Made by a program: the position numbers and the translations under genes | NCBI GenBank assembly: GCA_903938955.1 | Contig: CAJAFJ010000167.1 | Location: forward strand, 1 to 5,912 | Origin: an uncultured beta proteobacterium | GTDB lineage: Bacteria > Pseudomonadota > Gammaproteobacteria > Burkholderiales > Burkholderiaceae | Direction of reading: 5' to 3' | DNA length: 5,912 nucleotides | Part shown: positions 1-4,039 of the stretch, one piece after another | Position numbering within the stretch: position 1 is the first letter of the stretch | Layout: each line of letters opens with the position of its first letter | The notes under the pieces: model-generated | Databases searched by the model: none | What the model saw: the letters and a program-made list of their open reading frames with translations, nothing else | What the model was told of the DNA's origin: nothing

Positions 1-1
1 G

Positions 2-340
2 GCGCTGGCGGACAGCAAAGGCACGGGCTACAAAGAATGCGGCTGCGGCATGGGGCCGGCGCTGAACATCGCCAGCAGCAGCGGTGCCTACGTGCTGGCC
101 GACCGCGGCACCTGGCTGAACTTCAAAAACCGGGGCGATCTGGCGGTGCTGGTCGAAGGCGACAACCGTTTGTTCAATCAATACGGCGTGATGTTGGTCA
201 ACCCGGCCAAACACCCGCATGTGAAAGCCGCCGATGGCCAGAAGTTTGTCGACTGGGTCGTGTCCGGACCCGGGCAGGCGGTGATTGCGAGCTACAAGAT
301 TGGCGGGGAGCAGTTGTTTTTCCCAAACGCAGGCAAGTGA
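2..340 (+). CDS. tupA: TupA, tungstate ABC transporter substrate-binding protein (C-terminal part, 5' truncated)
   Basis: This is the last 112 residues of a periplasmic solute-binding protein that captures tungstate and hands it to the TupB permease and TupC ATPase. The frame is open from the window edge and ends at TGA 338-340. Recognition rests on the conserved C-terminal lobe. It contains YVLADRGTW, then FKNRGDLAVLVEGD, then LFNQYGVMLVNPAKHPHV, and it ends IGGEQLFFPNAGK, all characteristic of TupA as opposed to ModA. Family members are about 270-290 residues, so roughly 60% lies upstream. The segment KECGCGMGPALN holds two cysteines, which I do not recall as typical. No tupB or tupC follows: the next gene is convergent and its stop lies 15 bases away. 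TupA is therefore the last plus-strand gene of its unit here. The ATG at 50 is internal. Family assignment is confident; tungstate specificity over molybdate is inferred from similarity. Confidence 0.9.
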   Translation, partial: ALADSKGTGYKECGCGMGPALNIASSSGAYVLADRGTWLNFKNRGDLAVLVEGDNRLFNQYGVMLVNPAKHPHVKAADGQKFVDWVVSGPGQAVIASYKIGGEQLFFPNAGK

Positions 341-355
341 CGCTGACCGCTGCCT

Positions 356-1936
356 TTACTTACCGCTAAACCCCGTAAACTGGTAGACCACCGAGACGCC
401 TGCTACGTTGGCTTTGAAGTCGCCCCGAACTGCGTCAATGCGTCCGGCTGTGCCCATGACCGACAGGGCTTTTGACAAACGGTAGCCCACGGACGCATTG
501 CCTTGCACCACCAGGCCGCCGCCTACGGCCAGGCCGCCGCCGCCGGCTGCGCCCACCAGGGCTTCGCCTTCCACAAACCAGCGCTCAGACAGGGGCAGCT
601 GCGTTCCGACCCCGATCTGGCCCGTCATGTAGGCGCCAGCGTCGCCGGCATAGGCGGCGACGCCTTGGCCTGTCACAAACCACTGAGGGGAGACAAAGTA
701 GTCCAGCTGTACGCCCAAGTTGCTGACCGAATCGTCTACCGAACGGTTGCGCCACTGCGGTGCGGCCTTGAAGTAGGTCTGGTTGGCCACTCTAATCCGC
801 AGGCTTTGGGGATCAAACTGCTGCACATCGCGCCACGACACGGCGCTAGAGGACACCTCGGGCAAGTCGAAGAGGTAATTGAGTTTGAGCGCCACGCTGT
901 GGGCTCTGAAGCTGCGCGACGGTGCGCGAACTTCCCCCAACGACAACTCCAATGCGGTACGCCGGGTGACTTTTTGCGCCAGTGAGATACCTGCATCCAG
1001 CAGCAGGCCGCCACCGGTATCCACGCCGCCGCCGCCCGCCGGACCCGCTGCGGCATGGAGTTTGATGGCGGTGCTACGGGTGATCGGAAAACGGTAACCG
1101 CCGCCCGCCAGAATTTGCATGTAGCCGTTGTTTTGGCCTCCCATAGCGCCCTCGGACTCCAATTTTAAAAACCAGCGGTCATCCAGATAAGACAACCATT
1201 CCACGCCAAGCAAGGCCATGTTGGCATGTTGGGGTGTGCCGTCGTCGCGCACCACCGAGGCGGGGATTTTGTAGTTTCGGGCCACCATTGAGAATTCGTT
1301 GGCACCTGGTTTTACCGCGCCCTTGTCCGCGCTATTACTCTTGTTTTCACCCACTGGCCAGCCCGGGCTGAGCAGGGAGTGGAAGGGGTATTCGTACTGC
1401 AGGTAAGGCTGGGTGCTGCTAATCACCCCCGACGGGAATTTGACGTGGCTGACGCCAAAACCGAGGTTGCCGTAACCGGCCGTCTCATACGTCAGGCCTA
1501 CATCGCCGCGCAGCATCAAGCCACCGCCAGACAGCGTGTAACCGCCTCGACCACCGCCGGCGCCGACAAACAGACCGGCATGACCAACCCACGAAGGGCT
1601 CAAACGCTGGCGCATTTCACCCGACACACCTAACGTGATGAAGCCCCCGCGTTCGCCGCGTACAGCGCCGTAACTGCCAACGCCCAAGCGAACGGTGTCG
1701 GTGACATCAATCATCAAATCCCCCCCCACCATGCCCATCTTTTCACCGCCGGGCAGCGAGTGTGTTTCAGATGTCAGACGCAAGGTGGTTGGAACGGGCA
1801 GCAACCCGGTGCTCGATTCCGGGCTGGTTTGGGCCTGGCTGATAGCCGGGCCAAGCAGCGCGCAGACACACATGCTGGCCATGGCGACAGGGCGCAGGCG
1901 TGAAATCACTGAGGTGGTATGAGTGGCGTGGTTCAA
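356..1936 (-). CDS. Predicted exported outer-membrane beta-barrel protein with three tandem modules (unnamed family)
   Basis: I do not recognise a named family. From the TTG at 1936 the protein has 526 residues. It begins with a basic n-region, a hydrophobic stretch (MCVCALLGPAIS, about residues 22-33) and a likely signal peptidase I site AISQA|QT at 35/36. The mature part alternates polar and hydrophobic residues in short amphipathic strands with aromatic ends, the pattern of outer-membrane beta-barrels, and ends VVYQFTGFSGK. Three diverged modules align: residues about 51-185, 214-357 and 378-522. Each has about eight predicted strands and a glycine-rich motif near its middle. The longest open frame starts at TTG 2083, overlapping the MocR stop. 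I prefer 1936 because it has an AGGA five bases upstream and puts the signal peptide at the N-terminus. The 49 extra residues look non-coding. The gene is convergent with tupA and lies 143 bases downstream of the MocR gene. Gene reality is confident, outer-membrane location is a good inference, and function is unknown. Confidence 0.8.
   Translation of the reverse strand: MNHATHTTSVISRLRPVAMASMCVCALLGPAISQAQTSPESSTGLLPVPTTLRLTSETHSLPGGEKMGMVGGDLMIDVTDTVRLGVGSYGAVRGERGGFITLGVSGEMRQRLSPSWVGHAGLFVGAGGGRGGYTLSGGGLMLRGDVGLTYETAGYGNLGFGVSHVKFPSGVISSTQPYLQYEYPFHSLLSPGWPVGENKSNSADKGAVKPGANEFSMVARNYKIPASVVRDDGTPQHANMALLGVEWLSYLDDRWFLKLESEGAMGGQNNGYMQILAGGGYRFPITRSTAIKLHAAAGPAGGGGVDTGGGLLLDAGISLAQKVTRRTALELSLGEVRAPSRSFRAHSVALKLNYLFDLPEVSSSAVSWRDVQQFDPQSLRIRVANQTYFKAAPQWRNRSVDDSVSNLGVQLDYFVSPQWFVTGQGVAAYAGDAGAYMTGQIGVGTQLPLSERWFVEGEALVGAAGGGGLAVGGGLVVQGNASVGYRLSKALSVMGTAGRIDAVRGDFKANVAGVSVVYQFTGFSGK
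371..805 (-). repeat. Module 3 of the triplicated barrel protein
   Basis: Residues about 378-522 of the 526-residue protein. The order of elements matches the other modules: a leading strand (SLRIRVANQTYF), a polar linker, NLGVQLDYFVSPQWFV, a Tyr/Gly turn, QIGVGTQLPLSERWFVEGEA, the glycine motif GAAGGGGLAVGGG (bases 515-553), VQGNASVGYRLS, and a closing aromatic strand VSVVYQF. Aligned by eye; module edges are approximate. Confidence 0.65.
866..1297 (-). repeat. Module 2 of the triplicated barrel protein
   Basis: Residues about 214-357. It aligns with module 3 as leading strand EFSMVARNYKIP, linker, LLGVEWLSYLDDRWFLKLES, AGGGYRFPITRSTAIKLHA, glycine motif GPAGGGGVDTGGG (bases 1007-1045), LLDAGISLAQKV, and closing strand VALKLNYLFDL. 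The shared LGV followed by an aromatic residue, the x-x-x-W-F pair and the glycine motif in the same order make common descent by internal duplication likely, although sequence identity is low. Confidence 0.65.
1382..1786 (-). repeat. Module 1 of the triplicated barrel protein
   Basis: Residues about 51-185, directly after the signal peptide. Leading strand TLRLTSETHSL, then VGGDLMIDVTDTVRLGVGSY, then FITLGVSGEMRQRLSPSWVG, glycine motif GAGGGRGGYTLSGGG (bases 1520-1564), LRGDVGLTYET, and closing strand PYLQYEYPF. It is the most diverged copy at its start and has the shortest linker, about 135 residues against about 145 for the other two. Confidence 0.6.
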
Positions 1937-2079
1937 GTGAGTCCTGATGAATGTTTTATGAGGTGCGGTGTATTTTATGAAACCGGCACAGTCGTCCCCT
2001 TGCGTTCTGCAGATGAGGATGCGTCGCCGTGGATCACGACACAGATCGAGTAGGCTCGGCAAGCCGACAAAGACGGGCC
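1937..2079. other. Intergenic gap between the MocR gene and the barrel-protein gene
   Basis: These 143 bases separate the MocR stop from the TTG start of the next minus-strand gene. On the minus strand there is a TAAAAT hexamer in the AT-rich part near the start, close to a TATAAT -10 box, but no convincing -35 at normal spacing. Just after the MocR stop a TCGGC/GCCGA arm pair has only a two-base loop and no T-run, so I do not call a terminator. Read-through from the MocR gene and an own promoter are both possible. Confidence 0.4.
1941..1947 (-). promoter_or_regulatory. Ribosome binding site deciding a TTG start
   Basis: On the minus strand the sequence reads TCAGGAC, with AGGA (bases 1942-1945) followed by five bases and then TTG 1936-1934. 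No comparable Shine-Dalgarno stands before the other in-frame candidates I checked: TTG 2083, GTG within the signal-peptide n-region, and the two internal ATGs. Together with the signal peptide position this fixes the start of the barrel-protein gene. Confidence 0.6.
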
Positions 2080-3546
2080 TCAACCCCGCTGACGCAGCTT
2101 CACCAGCGTTGTATCAAGCCACTTGAGCATCGCCGGGTTCTGGCTGGTGGCAATGTTGATGCGCAGCCAGGTGCTCGGTGTTTGCTGCGGCGAGAACAGC
2201 GCGCCGGGGGCCAGCAAGTAACCGGCCTCCAGGGCCAAAGCGGCCAGTTCAATGGTGTCCACTCCCGTGTCAAACCAGCCCAGAAACCCGGCTTGCGGTC
2301 GACAAAAGGCGGTCATGCCCAGCGATTCCATGCGTTTGAAGACGGGTTCACGCAGCTCGTCCAGCGCAGAATGCACGCGCTGGCAGTGTTTGCGGTAGCT
2401 GCCCTCGGTGAGCGCGCGGTAAACAATGCGCTCGTTGATTTCGGGTGTGGCCAGCGAGGTGAGCAGTTTCTGGTTGCCCAGCGATTCGGCAATGTCTGCC
2501 GTGGCGGCCAAAAAGCCGACCCGGATATTAGGCACCAGCATTTTGGAGAAACTGCCCAGGTAAATCACCCGCTTCAGTTGGTCCAGACTGGCCAGCCGGG
2601 CGGCGGGCACGCCGCTGGGCAAGAAGTCGGCATAGATGTCGTCTTCCACAATGATCATGTCGTGCGCTTCAGCGATACGCAAAATCTGGTACGCCGCCGC
2701 TGGGGTCAGCACCGTGCTGGTCGGGTTGTGCAACACCGTGTTGAGGATCAGCATTTTGGGTTTGTGCGTGGCCGCCAACTCAGTCAGCGCCTGCACATCC
2801 GGCCCCTGTGGTGTGTAGGGCAGGCCCACCAGGTTGACACCCATCATCGCCAGCGTGCCCAGCTGTGCCGACCAGGCCGGGTTGCCCACGATCACCGTGT
2901 CGCCCGGGCGCAAGAATTTGCGCACGATCAGGTCAATGGCCTGCGTGGCGCCGGAGGTGGTGAGGATTTGCGCCGGGTTGGCAGCGATCTCGATCTCGGC
3001 CAGCTTGCGCGTGATTTGCTCGCGCAAGGGCGCGTAGCCCTGCGCCAGCGCCGCGTGGGACAGTTGCAGGCCTGGCGTTGCCGCAAGGGAGCGCAGCCCG
3101 AGCTTGATCAAATCGCCCCCGCATAAGCTCGGCGGCAGGTAACCAAAGCCGGGCGCCATGTCGGCGGGAATGCCGCTTTGCATGTTGCGAATCAGCCAGC
3201 CCATGTCGATGGTTTGTGAGCGCGCGGTCGCCGCTTTGGCTCGTTTCACCGGACTGGTCGTGGGTTCGCGCACAAAAAAACCGGAGCCGCGCCGCGCCTG
3301 CAAGTGTCCGCGTACCACCAGTCGCTCATAGGCCTCCACCACCGTCGAACGCGACACCGCGCGGTCGGTGGCCAGTTGCCGCACCGAGGGCATGCGCATG
3401 CCGGGTCTGAAAACCTGTTCCTGAATGCGGTGCTCGGCCCATTGAACGAGCTGTTCAACCACGGTCAGTTGACTGCCAAGCACCACGCTGAGGTCCAGCA
3501 GGGCCTGCGGGTTCATGTGCGGGTCAGTGAGGGGGTTATGTGTCAT
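2080..3546 (-). CDS. MocR-family transcriptional regulator (GntR winged helix fused to PLP aminotransferase-like domain)
   Basis: A 488-residue cytoplasmic regulator, a usual length for MocR proteins, in which an aminotransferase-like domain binds PLP and senses an effector while the N-terminal domain binds DNA. Residues about 26-94 form the GntR winged helix, with FRPGMRMPSVRQLA, the recognition-helix region VSRSTVVEAYERL and the wing RRGSGFFV. A linker to about 125 leads into a fold-type I domain. Visible PLP residues are Lys335 in GSFSK (Schiff base), Asn274-Pro275, the EDDIY motif with Asp302 and Tyr305, and Arg462 in WLRIN (substrate carboxylate). All core residues are present, so it binds PLP and could retain catalysis. 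ATG 3546 is the most upstream start, because an in-frame TGA lies two codons before it. It has no Shine-Dalgarno. Met11 (3516) also lacks one, so the start is uncertain by ten residues. The gene is divergent from the DUF2917 gene, which is its likely target along with itself. The effector cannot be told; PdxR, GabR and TauR are members of the wider family, but I see nothing that assigns it to one of them. Confidence 0.92.
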   Translation of the reverse strand: MTHNPLTDPHMNPQALLDLSVVLGSQLTVVEQLVQWAEHRIQEQVFRPGMRMPSVRQLATDRAVSRSTVVEAYERLVVRGHLQARRGSGFFVREPTTSPVKRAKAATARSQTIDMGWLIRNMQSGIPADMAPGFGYLPPSLCGGDLIKLGLRSLAATPGLQLSHAALAQGYAPLREQITRKLAEIEIAANPAQILTTSGATQAIDLIVRKFLRPGDTVIVGNPAWSAQLGTLAMMGVNLVGLPYTPQGPDVQALTELAATHKPKMLILNTVLHNPTSTVLTPAAAYQILRIAEAHDMIIVEDDIYADFLPSGVPAARLASLDQLKRVIYLGSFSKMLVPNIRVGFLAATADIAESLGNQKLLTSLATPEINERIVYRALTEGSYRKHCQRVHSALDELREPVFKRMESLGMTAFCRPQAGFLGWFDTGVDTIELAALALEAGYLLAPGALFSPQQTPSTWLRINIATSQNPAMLKWLDTTLVKLRQRG

Positions 3547-3557
3547 GAATCAAAAAT

Positions 3558-3624
3558 TGTATTGATGGTTTAACCAGGCCAGTTGTCTGAATTATCCGGC
3601 TAACTGTACTTTAACTGTATTGAT
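3558..3624 (+). repeat. Direct repeat TGTATTGAT, two copies 58 bp apart
   Basis: TGTATTGAT occurs at 3558-3566 and exactly again at 3616-3624, a start-to-start distance of 58 bases. A shorter third match, ATTGAT, is at 3636-3641, 17 bases after the second. The first copy overlaps the TACAAT box of the MocR gene and the second lies between the putative -35 and -10 of the DUF2917 gene, so a protein bound to both could act on both promoters. The repeats are seen directly; operator function is inference. Confidence 0.4.
3601..3619 (+). repeat. Direct repeat TAACTGTA, two copies 11 bp apart
   Basis: TAACTGTA at 3601-3608 and again at 3612-3619, start-to-start distance 11 bases, about one helical turn, so both copies face the same side of the DNA. 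The second copy overlaps the second TGTATTGAT. The pair covers the likely -35 region of the plus-strand gene. It could be a regulator half-site pair or a chance AT-rich repeat. Confidence 0.4.
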
Positions 3625-3650
3625 TTAGCGCTTACATTGATTGTGCTGAC

Positions 3651-3656
3651 AAGGAG
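3651..3656 (+). promoter_or_regulatory. Ribosome binding site of the DUF2917 gene
   Basis: AAGGAG, six bases before ATG 3663. A near-consensus Shine-Dalgarno that confirms this start and contrasts with the missing one on the divergent MocR gene. Confidence 0.7.
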
Positions 3657-3662
3657 TCCAAT

Positions 3663-3965
3663 ATGCACCTGATCGAACACTATGAATTGAGAACCCCGCG
3701 CGTGGTCGCCGTTCAACTGACAGCGGGCAGTGACATTCGCGTCATGAGCGGGCGCCTGTGGCTGACCCTGGCGGGGCAGGCAGACGATATTTGGCTGCAG
3801 GCGGGTGAGGTGTTGACCTTGCCCGTGAATGGCAGGTTGTGGCTGAGTGCGGAGCCCGCTGCCGACTTTCGGATTGCCCACTTTACAGCGGTGAAACGGC
3901 CATGGGCCGTGCGGCTTCCCGAGCTGAATAGCGTCTTCCAGAGGGGTGTCGTGCAGGGTGTCTGA
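3663..3965 (+). CDS. DUF2917 domain-containing protein
   Basis: A 100-residue protein with no signal peptide or membrane segment, so probably cytoplasmic. The core at residues about 15-60 has the short beta-strand pattern of DUF2917: IRVMSGRLWLTLAGQADD, then IWLQAGEVLTLPVNGRLWLSA. The GRLWLT and AGEVLTLP elements suggest a small cupin-like or beta-sandwich fold, which is my inference; no biochemical role is known to me. Length is normal for the family. The start is firm because of the strong AAGGAG site, and the stop is TGA 3963-3965. It is divergent from the MocR gene across a repeat-bearing gap and is probably controlled by it. The chemoreceptor gene starts 74 bases downstream on the same strand, with its own possible promoter between. 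Confidence 0.8.
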   Translation: MHLIEHYELRTPRVVAVQLTAGSDIRVMSGRLWLTLAGQADDIWLQAGEVLTLPVNGRLWLSAEPAADFRIAHFTAVKRPWAVRLPELNSVFQRGVVQGV

Positions 3966-4006
3966 GATTATTGTTAGCCGCTGGGCCAGGAGCCATGTAT
4001 CCCGGT

Positions 4007-4026
4007 TATAAATGGGAATCCCATTT
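4007..4026. promoter_or_regulatory. TATAAA box overlapping a perfect 8+1+8 palindrome upstream of the chemoreceptor gene
   Basis: TATAAA (4007-4012) matches five of six bases of a sigma-70 -10 box, though no good -35 lies 16-18 bases upstream. It runs into the palindrome AAATGGGA-A-TCCCATTT (4010-4026), whose arms are exact inverse complements. The palindrome ends 13 bases before ATG 4040. It could be a dimer operator overlapping the promoter, or in RNA a 7-bp stem with a three-base loop near the ribosome binding region. No T-run follows on either strand, so it is not an intrinsic terminator. Confidence 0.45.
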
Positions 4027-4039
4027 GCAGGCTACAAGC

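Larger units (their letters stand above)
3547..3662. promoter_or_regulatory. Divergent promoter/operator region between MocR and DUF2917 genes
   Basis: This 116-base AT-richer gap must hold the promoters of both divergent genes. For the plus-strand gene a weak pair is TTAACT (3611-3616), 16 bases, TACATT (3633-3638). For the MocR gene, minus-strand -10 candidates are GATAAT (3596-3591) and TACAAT (3561-3556), neither with a good -35. The TACAAT option would place the start of transcription almost at the ATG and give a nearly leaderless message, which would fit the missing Shine-Dalgarno. Two sets of direct repeats lie over these boxes. The arrangement fits MocR regulators, which commonly act on divergent promoters through direct repeats. 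Confidence 0.5.

Noticed and set aside
331..358. Possible terminator between tupA and the barrel gene (AGGCA at 331-335, TGCCT at 351-355)
   Set aside because: Only five base pairs around a 15-base loop with a broken T-run; too weak to call on either strand.
503..985. Plus-strand open frame of 160 codons opposite the barrel gene
   Set aside because: It exists because the glycine-rich codons of the barrel gene read as GCC/CGC-rich codons on the other strand; no start signal or domain supports it.
2029..3126. Long plus-strand open frame of 365 codons opposite the MocR gene
   Set aside because: It is antisense to a clear MocR gene with intact motifs. The product is rich in Arg, Gln and His with no recognisable domain, as expected for a GC-rich shadow frame.
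3600..3881. Minus-strand open frame of 93 codons over the DUF2917 gene
   Set aside because: It is antisense to a gene with a strong ribosome binding site and a known domain, and has no supporting features of its own.
3995..4039. Upstream in-frame ATG that would add 15 residues to the chemoreceptor
   Set aside because: The AGGAG is only two bases from it, the added residues are unlike a receptor N-terminus, and the stretch contains the TATAAA box and palindrome.
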